Below are positions 8,296 through 16,635 of a stretch of 64,000 bases of DNA, piece after piece. The translations under genes and the position numbers were made by a program. The notes under the pieces were generated by a model. That model saw only the letters and a program-made list of their open reading frames with translations, searched no databases and had not been told where the DNA came from. Source of the DNA: Serinicoccus sediminis (lineage in GTDB: Bacteria; Actinomycetota; Actinomycetes; Actinomycetales; Dermatophilaceae); NCBI RefSeq assembly GCF_004153545.1, contig NZ_SDVA01000011.1, positions 1 through 64,000 on the forward strand, read 5' to 3'. Position 1 is the stretch's first letter. Every line of letters begins with the position of its first letter.

Positions 8296-11032
8296 CCCAC
8301 TCTGCGGACAGCAGCGCGCGCCGGTCAGCGGCCGAGACCGGCGCGAACGGGACCACGATCGTCGGGTCGCTCTGGGTGCGGTCGGCGACGAGCGCCCTGT
8401 TGCTACGGACCGACCAGCGGACGAACGGTCCCAGGATGTCCTGCACCGCGCTTTGGTCGAGCCGGAGCATGGCGTGAGCGTCGACATACCCGCTGCTGCC
8501 GAAGCCGAGGTGTGCCGCGTAGGTGGCAGGGTTGGCCCACCACCCCAGGAGGTGGACCCCGCGCACCGGGCCGGTCCGCAGGATCTCGCGCAGCGCGTCG
8601 AGAGGCGTATTGCCGAAAGCGTCTGCCGCGTCGAGCTGCGGGGCCCTGTCGAGGTTGAACCCGAGGAGGTAGGTGCGCTGTCCCGGCGGCCGGTCATCCA
8701 GCTCGGAGGCCAGGTAGACGAGAAAGTCCGCCACCTCAGTAGCGGCCGGGCGGTGCAGCGTGAAACCGAGCCGCTCCATCAGACCTGCCCACTCGTCCTG
8801 GTTGTTGCGTTCCGCCAAGGCCGAATCCAGCAGGTCGAGGCTGACGAACTGAGCGGTCCCGAGGGGGTCCTGCAGCGCCAAGGACACTGCCGCGCACTGC
8901 AGGATCCCGACGGCGGAGTTCGCGGCCGCGGGCTCGGCGTAGAACCAGGAGTGATCGCTCCCCTCCTCCTCGCCTGCACCCAGGATCGCCAGGTGCCGGC
9001 CAGGCGTGCTCGACATGGCCAGCCCGACGGGGCTGGAGGACACCGACAGCGGCCTGCCCAGCAAGGCGGTGGGGGCGGCCTGGTCCCGGGCGACCCTTGT
9101 CCTCAGCAGCTGCAGCGCCTCCACGAGGTGGCCGATCCTCGCGGGCTCGGTCGAGTCGACCACGACCGGTGGCTCCCCGTGCTCCTGCTCCCACCAGGTC
9201 CGCTGTAGCTCCTCGGCCACGCCCTGCGGCAGATGGGCCACCGTCACCCTCCTGTTCGCGGTCATCGCCCCGTAGTCCCTGTTAACCACGGCGGTCCCGC
9301 GCCCGGGCAGGCGTGCCGCAGCGACATTGCCCCGGGCAAGTCCGGCCTGGGACTCGGACTCCGAGTTCTTCAGCGCAAGCCGGATCGGGAACTGGGCGTA
9401 GATGCCGTCCTCCTTGGCCAGCAGCGTGGTGATGCCCGAGATGGTCTGGGAAGCGAGGACGAGATGCACGCCGGCCGCTCTCCCCTGCTTGGCGATCTGC
9501 TCGAGGGCGGTCGCCGCCAGCCTGCCGGTGTCGTCCTCCGTCTCCGCCAGCAGCCCCTGGAACTCGTCGATCACCACCACCATTCGCGGCAGCCGCGCGT
9601 TCGGGACCTGCTCGCGGTACTGGCTGATGTCCTGGCCGTAGGGCCGGATCAACCGCATTCTCCGGCTGACCTCCTGCTGCACCCAGCGCAGTACAGCGGC
9701 CCCGAACTCCTGGTCGCTTTCCAGACCCAGGACGCGGGCGTGCGGGAGGTAGTCGGGTGCCCCTGCCCGTGGCGAGAGCGGGTAGAGGGTCGCGCCGTCC
9801 TTAAAGTCCAGCATGACGAGCTCCAGCTCGTCCGGGGAGTAGCGCTGACACAGGCTGAAAATCATTACCTTGAGAAGGTTCGACTTGCCGTTCCCCGCGG
9901 CTCCCGTGATCAGCACATTGTGTCGCTGGTCTCGCGAGTCACCGAGGGTGATCTCCACGGTCCGGCCGCCGCTGATGCCCAAGGCGAAGGTGAGCCCCGA
10001 TGCGGACTTATCCTGCCACAGCTGCTCGGTGGGCTGAATTTCCAAGAACCCGAGGGCCTCGGACGAGCTCGTGCGCAGCGCCTCCCCCACCGCGGAGGAT
10101 CGCGCCTCCAGCCCCTCAGGCCCCGGGAAGCGGGGGACCACCGCGTATGCCGCGTGGCTCGGCCAGGTGACGCGGCCCCGCTCCTCCTTCAGCACCTGGG
10201 ACACGGCGGTCAGCCGTCCCGTGTCCCACCAGTCTGGTGTGGTCGACGCCGTGCTGGGAAGCCACAGCTGGGAGACCCCCACCCTGGGCCCCACCGCCGC
10301 CAGCCGCACGAGTCGCTCGAACAGGTCCTCCGACAGTCCCTCGGGCGCGTCGACCAGGACCAAGAGCGAGAACTCCCCGAAGGATCGACTCTCGTTGCGA
10401 CGCGCCTCCAGGAGCGAACTTCGCCCGCCCAGCAAATCATTGACGCGCAGAACCTCCTGGCTCAGCCGCTCTAGGTGCTCCGAGAGCTCACTCGGGTCCA
10501 TGATCGTCCGCACGACCCCCTCGGAGACCTCTCTGAGACGGGCAAACGGTGCCATGAGACTTGACATCAGCGGGTCGAAGCATGTGACACCCAACTGCCC
10601 GGCCGCGGTGCGCTCCAGAGCCTGGCACACGAGTTCGCCCGCCAAGCCGAGCTGTGCCTCGCGCCCGACGTCGAGCACCACATTGCCCCGTCCGATCAGC
10701 GGCAGGACGAAAGGTGCGCCCACCCGGTGGTGGACGCCCCAGCGCTCGCCAGGGCTCTCCAGCCGGCCAAGGTCCACATAGTCGGCGACGCCGCGCGCCT
10801 CGTCAGTGAGCGACAGGGCCAGGTCCCGCGCACCCGTCTCGAGGACGGACACCTCCTGGGCCGACCGCGTGCGTGCCGCAGCCATGGCGCGGTCGCGGCC
10901 AGACCCGCCCGAGGCCGCGGCGTGCTCACGCTTCTGCGCTGCGTCCCGGAGAGCTGCCGCGACGCAGCTCAGGGCCAGACCCTGAGCTGCGGCGGCCTCC
11001 GCGACGGCCTCATCGACCGAGGTCTGAGCCAT
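8288..11032 (-). CDS. FtsK/SpoIIIE (EccC-like) ATPase
   Basis: 914 residues from the ATG at 11030-11032 (AGGA about 9 bases upstream; frame open to 11065). The central domain has Walker A GAAGNGKSN near residue 378, VMLDFKDG near 406, Walker B VVVIDEF near 485-491 and LASQ near 527. This is the FtsK-HerA fold that moves DNA or pushes substrates in type VII secretion. The N-terminal third (~105-300, with LLVLVDAP) and the C-terminal third (~660-910) look like two further degenerate FtsK-type modules without Walker A, an EccC-like triple layout. No transmembrane segment is present, unlike true EccC. It overlaps grpE upstream by 23 bases and the coiled-coil gene downstream. Confidence 0.85.
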   Translation of the reverse strand: MAQTSVDEAVAEAAAAQGLALSCVAAALRDAAQKREHAAASGGSGRDRAMAAARTRSAQEVSVLETGARDLALSLTDEARGVADYVDLGRLESPGERWGVHHRVGAPFVLPLIGRGNVVLDVGREAQLGLAGELVCQALERTAAGQLGVTCFDPLMSSLMAPFARLREVSEGVVRTIMDPSELSEHLERLSQEVLRVNDLLGGRSSLLEARRNESRSFGEFSLLVLVDAPEGLSEDLFERLVRLAAVGPRVGVSQLWLPSTASTTPDWWDTGRLTAVSQVLKEERGRVTWPSHAAYAVVPRFPGPEGLEARSSAVGEALRTSSSEALGFLEIQPTEQLWQDKSASGLTFALGISGGRTVEITLGDSRDQRHNVLITGAAGNGKSNLLKVMIFSLCQRYSPDELELVMLDFKDGATLYPLSPRAGAPDYLPHARVLGLESDQEFGAAVLRWVQQEVSRRMRLIRPYGQDISQYREQVPNARLPRMVVVIDEFQGLLAETEDDTGRLAATALEQIAKQGRAAGVHLVLASQTISGITTLLAKEDGIYAQFPIRLALKNSESESQAGLARGNVAAARLPGRGTAVVNRDYGAMTANRRVTVAHLPQGVAEELQRTWWEQEHGEPPVVVDSTEPARIGHLVEALQLLRTRVARDQAAPTALLGRPLSVSSSPVGLAMSSTPGRHLAILGAGEEEGSDHSWFYAEPAAANSAVGILQCAAVSLALQDPLGTAQFVSLDLLDSALAERNNQDEWAGLMERLGFTLHRPAATEVADFLVYLASELDDRPPGQRTYLLGFNLDRAPQLDAADAFGNTPLDALREILRTGPVRGVHLLGWWANPATYAAHLGFGSSGYVDAHAMLRLDQSAVQDILGPFVRWSVRSNRALVADRTQSDPTIVVPFAPVSAADRRALLSAEWGE

Positions 11033-11537
11033 CGATGCCGTCCTGCGGCGGAGTGGACTGGACAAGCCGACCGCCGTCAGCTTGCACCGCGACGCTGACC
11101 TGGGCCGCTCTCAGCAGACGGCCCTGAAAGCGGTACCCGCGGCGATGGGTGGCCAGCACGCTCCCGGCCTCCTCCTCGACCTGGGTGGGGACGGTCTCTA
11201 GGACCTCGTGCACGCTGGAGTCGAAGACCGGGTAGTCGGGGATCTCCCGCAGCCCTCGTCGTGCGAAGACCTCGTGCACCTCCTCTACGAAAGAGGCCAC
11301 GAGCTCCTCCGACAGCTCCCCGTCGCGGAGCCGGTCCAGGGCGAGAAGAAGCTCCCGGGTGAGTGACTCGATGTCTTTCTGCCGCAGGAGGTCTCGGGAC
11401 TCGCGGACCTGCTCCTGCAGAGCCTCGTACATCGAATTCCTCGCCTTGTCTTCCATCAGCCTTCGCACGAACAGGTCGCTGAGGTTGCTGACCGACTCGC
11501 GCAGCGAGGTCAGCTCCAGGCGGACGTCGTCATCCAT
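11010..11537 (-). CDS. grpE: GrpE-family nucleotide exchange factor
   Basis: 175 residues. A long N-terminal helix is followed by a helical bundle (LTRELLLALDRLRDG) and the GrpE head with RRGYRFQGRLLRAAQVSVA at about 131-149, matching the family's conserved R.GY...G.LLR.A.V.V pattern. It would exchange ADP for ATP on the Hsp70 encoded two genes upstream. It lies 7 bases after the J-domain gene and overlaps the FtsK-like gene. The N-terminus is shorter than in housekeeping GrpE. The island location and partner set suggest a dedicated copy. Confidence 0.85.
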   Translation of the reverse strand: MDDDVRLELTSLRESVSNLSDLFVRRLMEDKARNSMYEALQEQVRESRDLLRQKDIESLTRELLLALDRLRDGELSEELVASFVEEVHEVFARRGLREIPDYPVFDSSVHEVLETVPTQVEEEAGSVLATHRRGYRFQGRLLRAAQVSVAVQADGGRLVQSTPPQDGIDGSDLGR

Positions 11538-11544
11538 GCCGGCC

Positions 11545-12666
11545 TCAGTCCTGCAGACCTGAGCGGGTCACGTACTGAGGCAGTGACCGTCGGTTGTCCT
11601 GCCAGCCGGGGATGCGGTGCCTGCGGTAGTACAGGTAGGCGAGGCCGGCTGCGGCAGCCGCCCCCAGAAGGAAGTAGAGGACCTCACCGCCACCCAGGCT
11701 GATTACGGCGAAGAGCACGGCCAGGACGATGGCGCCCCCCCAGATCAGCGCGTGGTCGGAGTGGTGCCATCTCACCGTCTCTGCCCGTTCGGTGATCCGG
11801 GCCCACTCGTCCAGCTCGGCGTCGATGGCAGGGTCCAGGCCCTTAAGGCGCAGCCCGTTCAGCGACCGCACCGTCTCCTGGGCCACCCTCACCTGCGCGC
11901 CGCTGGTGATGGCCCACATGTCGTCGGCGCTCTTGGACATCTTGCCCTCAGCTTCCCGGACCAGAGCATCGGCGAGATACACCCGATAGAGGTCGACCTG
12001 GGGGTTCTCCTGGACCACCTTCTCGAGGATAGGTCGTGCCCTATCGATGTTCCCGAGCCCGATGTACCCCGACGCCAGCGCCGCCCTGACGTAGGGGTTA
12101 TCAGGGTTGATCTCCGCAGCCTTCTCGTAGGCGCCCACGGCCTTCGGCCAGAGCTCGTGGTGTGCGTAGATCTCTCCGAGCTCGAGGTGTGCCTCGGCCA
12201 TCTTGGGGTTGAGGCGCAGCGCCTCGCTCAGCTCGAATTCAGCATCGGCGAAGTTCTCCTGGAGTGCCGAGGTCTGACCACGGACATACCAGGCTTCCGG
12301 GTTGTTCGACTGTGCCTGGGTCGCCTCCCGGGCCGCATAGCCCGCCTGGCTGATCTGCCCCTGCGCGAGGTACTGCTGGGCGATGCGCAGCCAGTCACGG
12401 CCACCCTCGCCGCTGGCCGCCTCCGATGCCGGTTGTGACGCCGCGGTCTCGAGTTCGCCCTCGTACTGTCGCCTTTTTGCAGGGTCGAGAAGGATCTTCT
12501 CGGCCTCGGCGAGCTGCTCGATCATGGACTCACCCATGGCCCGCGTCTCGGGGCGGGGGTGGTTGGCACGGTTCCGTGCCTCTCTGCGCTTCTCCCTAAT
12601 GGCCTTCTTGATGGCGTCGGTGCCGGCATCCCTGTCAATGCCGAGAAGCTCGTAGAAGTCGTTCAC
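11545..12666 (-). CDS. J-domain/TPR membrane protein with altered HPD motif
   Basis: 373 residues. Residues 1-70 form a J domain (YELLGIDRDAGTDAIKKAIR, then EKILLDPAKRRQYEGEL), but the HPD tripeptide reads HPR at 36-38. At least three TPR repeats follow at about 90-215 (NPEAWYVRGQ, NPKMAEAHLELGEIY, NPDNPYVRAALASGY). Two transmembrane segments lie near 300-345 (ALIWGGAIVLAVLFAVISL; VLYFLLGAAAAAGLAYLYY). It probably recruits the neighbouring Hsp70 to the membrane through TPR contacts. Loss of the HPD Asp usually stops J-proteins stimulating Hsp70, so it may act as a scaffold. It lies between dnaK and grpE. Confidence 0.85.
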   Translation of the reverse strand: MNDFYELLGIDRDAGTDAIKKAIREKRREARNRANHPRPETRAMGESMIEQLAEAEKILLDPAKRRQYEGELETAASQPASEAASGEGGRDWLRIAQQYLAQGQISQAGYAAREATQAQSNNPEAWYVRGQTSALQENFADAEFELSEALRLNPKMAEAHLELGEIYAHHELWPKAVGAYEKAAEINPDNPYVRAALASGYIGLGNIDRARPILEKVVQENPQVDLYRVYLADALVREAEGKMSKSADDMWAITSGAQVRVAQETVRSLNGLRLKGLDPAIDAELDEWARITERAETVRWHHSDHALIWGGAIVLAVLFAVISLGGGEVLYFLLGAAAAAGLAYLYYRRHRIPGWQDNRRSLPQYVTRSGLQD

Positions 12667-12708
12667 TGCACTACCTGCCTTGTGGTCGAAGGATGTTGTG
12701 ATGGGCGC

Positions 12709-14241
12709 TCACTGCACAGGCAGCTCGGCCACGCGGGCCATGGCCTTCTTGAGGTCGTCTTCGTCAAGATTGGCCAGCCGGTCAATCTCGAAGGTCCCCA
12801 GCGACCGACCCACCGTAAGGTCGGTGAGCTCGACGAAGACGGTCTGGTCGATGTCGTAGGCGTAGGTGACCCTGACGGGTGCACCCTTCTCGTAGGGGGG
12901 GATGCTCAGCTCCTTTGATCCCACGACGACCACGGCGTCAGGATCGGTGTCGTCACCCTGGGTAACCTCGACCTTGAGCGCCGTCTGGTTGTCCTGCACC
13001 GTCCTGAAGTCGTGGCTGAGCTTGGCGGGAATCTTGGTGTTTCGGGGGATGACAATGGTGTTGACGGGCGTCACGAGGTCGTCGAGCACGGAGATCACAC
13101 CGAGGGACTGCGATGTCACGTCCCTCACGACGAGCTCGTTGTCGGCGATTTGGATTGGAGTCCGACCCCCGCCCGACGAGCTCTCCATGGCCGCCTGGAT
13201 GGCCGCACCGAGAGCCACCGCCTCGTCCGGGTGGACTGAGCGCTCGGGGTCGCGGCCCGATAATTTCTGCACGAGGGCGCGGACCATCGGCATACGGGTC
13301 GACCCGCCCACGAGGAGGACGTGGTCGATTTGGTTCCACGAGATGCCCGCCTCCTCGACGACCATTTCGGTGATCTCCTCGGTTCGGTTCATGAGGTCGG
13401 ACGTCTGCCGCTCGAAGTCCTCGCGGGCCACCCGCACCCGGTAGGGCTTCCCGTCCGCGGCGACGTGCACGGTCGCCGTCGCCACGGTCGTCAGGCTCCG
13501 CTTGACCAGCTCCGCCTTTTCCCGCAGGACGGCGGTCTGCTCCACGCTGTCCAGCAGGTCGGGGCCGCCCTGGCTGATGATCTCGGAGGCGATAAACTCC
13601 ATCAACCTGTTGTCGAAGTCGAAACCCCCGAGGTTGCGGTCGCCGTCCGTGCCCAGGACGTCGAACTCGCCGTCGGTGATCTTCATGAGGGTGACGTCGA
13701 AGGTGCCGCCCCCGAGGTCGTAGACCAAGATCTTGCCCTGCGCCTCGGTGTCGAGACCGTAGGAGAGGGCCGCCGCGGTGGGCTCGTTAAGCACCCGCAG
13801 CACCTCGAGACCTGCGATCTGGCCGGCGTGCTTCGTCGCCGTTCGCCGGGCGTCGTCGAAGTACGCAGGGACGGTGATCACCGCTTTCGTGACTGGCTCC
13901 CCAAGGGCCTGCTCGGCGTCCTCCTTGAGGCGCTTGAGAATGATTCCCGACACTTCTTCCGCGGTATAGGAATGACCGCTGGCAGAGTCGAAGCGCCACG
14001 CGGGGTCGCCCATCTGCCGCTTTACGAACTGCACCACGTCGTGGGGGGACGTGGCCGCCGAGTGTTTGGCCATCGTCCCTACCAGCGGCTCGTCATCCGC
14101 CCCATCCCCGCCAATGAGGACTACGGACGGGGTGATGTCCTCGCCGTCTCTGTTGGGGAGGATCTCCGGCTCGCCGCCCGCCGATAAGACCGCTACGGCG
14201 CAATAGGTGGTGCCAAGGTCGATGCCGATCGCGGTCGCCAT
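12709..14241 (-). CDS. Hsp70-family protein without C-terminal lid
   Basis: 510 residues against about 610-640 for DnaK. The ATPase domain is complete: GIDLGTTYCAVAV at 6-18, ITVPAYFDDARR near 118, NEPTAAALSYG near 148, VYDLGGGTFDVTLM near 170, and LLVGGSTRMP near 307. The beta substrate-binding domain follows (IPRNTKIPAKLSHDFRTVQDNQTALKVEVTQG) and the chain ends after a short helix (DEDDLKKAMARVAELPVQ), so the helical lid is missing. The ATG at 14239-14241 follows the membrane-protein gene by 7 bases. It is a specialised Hsp70 working with the adjacent J and GrpE proteins, not the housekeeping copy. Confidence 0.9.
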   Translation of the reverse strand: MATAIGIDLGTTYCAVAVLSAGGEPEILPNRDGEDITPSVVLIGGDGADDEPLVGTMAKHSAATSPHDVVQFVKRQMGDPAWRFDSASGHSYTAEEVSGIILKRLKEDAEQALGEPVTKAVITVPAYFDDARRTATKHAGQIAGLEVLRVLNEPTAAALSYGLDTEAQGKILVYDLGGGTFDVTLMKITDGEFDVLGTDGDRNLGGFDFDNRLMEFIASEIISQGGPDLLDSVEQTAVLREKAELVKRSLTTVATATVHVAADGKPYRVRVAREDFERQTSDLMNRTEEITEMVVEEAGISWNQIDHVLLVGGSTRMPMVRALVQKLSGRDPERSVHPDEAVALGAAIQAAMESSSGGGRTPIQIADNELVVRDVTSQSLGVISVLDDLVTPVNTIVIPRNTKIPAKLSHDFRTVQDNQTALKVEVTQGDDTDPDAVVVVGSKELSIPPYEKGAPVRVTYAYDIDQTVFVELTDLTVGRSLGTFEIDRLANLDEDDLKKAMARVAELPVQ

Positions 14242-14248
14242 GGGGGCC

Positions 14249-14638
14249 TCAGGCGGCCTCGTCGAGCTTCTTCATCAACTTGCGCTTGAGCCGCCACGCG
14301 GACGTTCCAAACGAGATGACGAAGCCGTAGACCGCGCTCCACCGGGTCATGGCCAGAAAGACCCGGGTGCGGCCGTCGCCCAGGTCCTCCAGTTGCGCCG
14401 AAACCGTCGGACCATCCCCCTTGGGCGATCGGCGCTTAAAGTTCAGGTCACCCTCACCGTCCACCCTGCTCCAGAGGAGGCCCCCGACAGAGTCGTTGAT
14501 CAGGTCGGCAGTGCGGGCAGGAGTCATCCGGACCACCGTCTCGTCCTGCTTCTTGGCCTCGTTGCCCACCCAGGCGGCGAAGACGGACATCCCCACCAGG
14601 CCTGCGATGACGGCGAAGCACATGACCTCGAAACCCAC
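14249..14638 (-). CDS. small membrane protein, first gene of the Hsp70/FtsK operon
   Basis: 129 residues. An N-terminal transmembrane helix (CFAVIAGLVGMSVFAAWVG at about 7-25) is followed by a soluble beta-rich part (VSAQLEDLGDGRTRVFLAM) and a weakly hydrophobic stretch near 95-110. No family is recognised. The soluble part loosely resembles START/SRPBCC-type strands, which I cannot confirm. It is the promoter-proximal gene of the leftward operon, 7 bases before the Hsp70 gene. Confidence 0.7.
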   Translation of the reverse strand: MGFEVMCFAVIAGLVGMSVFAAWVGNEAKKQDETVVRMTPARTADLINDSVGGLLWSRVDGEGDLNFKRRSPKGDGPTVSAQLEDLGDGRTRVFLAMTRWSAVYGFVISFGTSAWRLKRKLMKKLDEAA

Positions 14639-14730
14639 GATGTACCTCCATTACAGGGTCGGACTTTGGACCCACGCCGGAGCGACGTGGCTAAGCGACA
14701 CTGACTCGGAAGCGGGCACAACACTTCCTC

Positions 14731-14759
14731 TTGCCTTGCGGGGGGTGCCGTGGTAGTTT
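14731..14759 (+). promoter_or_regulatory. candidate promoter for the pseudo-receiver gene
   Basis: TTGCCT at 14731-14736 and TAGTTT at 14754-14759 are separated by 17 bases and point toward the gene at 14838. The 199-bp divergent region 14639-14837 must also hold the leftward promoter for the Hsp70/FtsK operon, but I see no convincing consensus or HspR-type inverted repeat there. Confidence 0.35.
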
Positions 14760-14837
14760 CCGGCCCCAGTCAGACAGTCCTTTAAGTCGAGTCTCGTGAC
14801 GGACCCGCAGGAGTGTGTGCGCCTCAAAGGATCAGGC

Positions 14838-15776
14838 ATGACCGAAAACTCAGCAGCGGCGGGCAGTGGGTTCTCGTTGATCAGCGTCGACCCCACCAGA
14901 CCTACCTGTAACGATGCGAAGAATAACGTCGATCCCTACGACCTGCTGACGCGGGCCCTGGCTTTGGCGCGGGGGACGCACGCCTCGGGCTTGGGGTTCC
15001 TCGACCCGGCGAGGGCGGATCGGCCACATACCTCGGACTCCGCAGAGCACGCGCTGCGGGAGATCGCAGGGAGGCTGGCCTTACTCGCCACTTCGCGCAC
15101 CACCGTTTCGGTTGTGTCCGACGATCCCATTATCCGTGAAGGCCTGGACACCGTTCTAAACCGACATGGACTGCTCACGTGGCCTAGTAGCGTCGCGGAC
15201 GCCGTTACCCCGTCGCGTGGGGCCTGGGACTACGTGCTGCTGTGGTTGCCCTCCCGCGAGGGCATCGACCCCTTCGCCAGCATCAGCCATGTGGCACGGC
15301 TCTCTTCCAGCGGGGTGCCGGTCGTCACCGTCTACCCCGGTCAGATCACGCCGCTCTGCCGACTCCGTCTCAGCGAGGCAGGAGCGCGCTACGCCCTGCC
15401 GCAGTGGTGGCTGTCACGGCACGTCGAGTCGCTCTCAGACACCCTCGCCCGGGCGGAACTGCCGGCGCAGTTCCACCTGGGGACGCCGCTCGCCATCCGT
15501 CAGGAGCTTGGGCTCGGACTCGACGGCCAACTTGAGCCGCTGCTCGACGCGGCGAAGCAGATACCCCTCGAGGTTTGGCGCAACCCGGAGGCCTCCGCCT
15601 CGATGCTTGCCCGGCCACAGGTCCACCACCTCCGTGGGCTGGCGCTGAGGGCTGGGGTGCCCCTGCCGCTGGATCGCTACTCGACCGCGACCCGGAAGGC
15701 GCCGAGCACGCCGGCCTGGCGAGACGTCCATCGCGTCGTGCGAGGGGTCTTCAACTTCAGGACACAAGGTGGGTGA
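14838..15776 (+). CDS. degenerate response regulator (pseudo-receiver)
   Basis: 312 residues from the ATG at 14838 (AGGA 6 bases upstream; an earlier in-frame start at 14796 is less likely). Residues ~85-205 follow a receiver fold: TVSVVSDDPIIREGLDTVL keeps the acidic pair of strand 1. The phosphoacceptor Asp position in DYVLLWLPSREG is Trp, and the Lys of strand 5 is not evident (GARYALPQWW). It would therefore not be switched by phosphorylation. The C-terminal ~100 residues are helical with no recognised DNA-binding domain. It diverges from the chaperone/FtsK operon and overlaps the DUF2752 gene by 8 bases, so it is a likely local regulator. Confidence 0.65.
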   Translation: MTENSAAAGSGFSLISVDPTRPTCNDAKNNVDPYDLLTRALALARGTHASGLGFLDPARADRPHTSDSAEHALREIAGRLALLATSRTTVSVVSDDPIIREGLDTVLNRHGLLTWPSSVADAVTPSRGAWDYVLLWLPSREGIDPFASISHVARLSSSGVPVVTVYPGQITPLCRLRLSEAGARYALPQWWLSRHVESLSDTLARAELPAQFHLGTPLAIRQELGLGLDGQLEPLLDAAKQIPLEVWRNPEASASMLARPQVHHLRGLALRAGVPLPLDRYSTATRKAPSTPAWRDVHRVVRGVFNFRTQGG

Positions 15777-16194
15777 GGCGCTCGACAGGGTCAACGCGTG
15801 GCTGGCCATCCGCTGGAGCAGGCTTCTGATGCTCTGTCTGACCTCCGGGCTCCTGATCTGGGTGGCCACCTCAGAGCGGGACTCCATGTTGTCCCCGTGC
15901 ATCATCTACACGGAAACTGGCCACTACTGCCCAGGGTGCGGGGGCTTAAGGGCCGTCTACGACCTGCTGCACGGTGCGCCAGTCAGAGCGTGGCACAACA
16001 ACGCCCTCGTCGCCCTGGGGTTACCCGCTGCACTCTTGGGCACCCTCAAGCCCCCAGGTCGCCACAGCCGCCAGCTTGGGTGCCACGCGCGTGGACCCTC
16101 GGCCCTCGTGGTGGGCATTACCGTCCTCGTCGTCATCACCCTCTACAGCCTTCTGAGGAACTCCACCCTCGGCGCAGGTCTTCGACCGACCTGA
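15769..16194 (+). CDS. DUF2752 membrane protein
   Basis: 141 residues from the GTG at 15769. It has the DUF2752 signature SPCIIYTETGHYCPGCGGLRAVYDLLHG followed by AWHNNALV, with the paired Cys of CPGCG and transmembrane helices on either side (about 19-34, 77-92 and 112-130). The family's function is unknown; members often sit beside secretion or envelope genes. It is translationally coupled to the pseudo-receiver gene. The last ~15 residues are hydrophilic. Confidence 0.8.
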   Translation: MGEALDRVNAWLAIRWSRLLMLCLTSGLLIWVATSERDSMLSPCIIYTETGHYCPGCGGLRAVYDLLHGAPVRAWHNNALVALGLPAALLGTLKPPGRHSRQLGCHARGPSALVVGITVLVVITLYSLLRNSTLGAGLRPT

Positions 16195-16235
16195 TCTGGC
16201 GGCACCAGGTTGGGCCAAACTGGTGCTAGATGCAC

Positions 16236-16585
16236 CTAAAGGCTAAGTCGCCCGGATTGCAGAAGAAGGGTTGTAAATTCATGAGTATGGATACATGGCT
16301 CTCGCAATGCAGGGTGTAGTCGCGGCCTGAAGTCACCGGCCTCGAGGAGTGCTCGGCCGGTGTAGTGGGTGAGGTTGCGGAACCCGGGACCAGACCGCGG
16401 AGGTGTTCAGGCCGACCGTCGATGGCTGCGGTGGGTCCGTTGCTGGTGCGGGCCCGCATTAAGCAGTCCAGGACGTCGCAGACGCGGCGGACAAGGGTGC
16501 GGCCAAACTTGCGCAGCTCCACCAGCGGCCTAGGTGCCGCCTCCGTGAGGGCGTCGATGACCGAGCGCCTCTCGAGGGACGGCTG
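16236..16585 (-). pseudogene. C-terminal relic of an ISL3-family transposase
   Basis: On the minus strand the frame reads RSVIDALTEAAPRP, VELRKFGRTLVRRV and TSNGPTAAIDGRPEHLRG, the conserved end of ISL3 transposases. The ending FRNLTHYTGRALLEAGDFRPR then continues in a different frame, so a frameshift lies near 16380-16390. The N-terminal two thirds are missing. The relic is cut at its upstream side by an IS3-type end. Confidence 0.8.
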
Positions 16586-16635
16586 CACCTCTCGGCACCA
16601 CAGATCACATGTCACCTATCCGTTCAGCAGTCCCA
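16586..16635 (-). mobile_element. 50-bp remnant of the left end of the IS3 element
   Basis: 48 of 50 bases match the reverse complement of 4898-4947, including the inverted repeat and the first bases of the orfA leader. Only this end is present, so it is a solo scar of an earlier copy that landed in the ISL3 transposase gene. Confidence 0.85.

Noticed and set aside
6908-11032. A classical ESX/type VII secretion locus
   Set aside because: No EccB, EccD, EccE or MycP-like gene, the ATPase has no membrane anchor, and the ESAT-6-like protein lacks WXG.
11010-14241. The grpE/dnaJ/dnaK set as the housekeeping heat-shock operon
   Set aside because: The Hsp70 lacks its lid, the J protein is a membrane TPR protein with HPR, the gene order and FtsK partner differ, and no HspR-type inverted repeat is visible.
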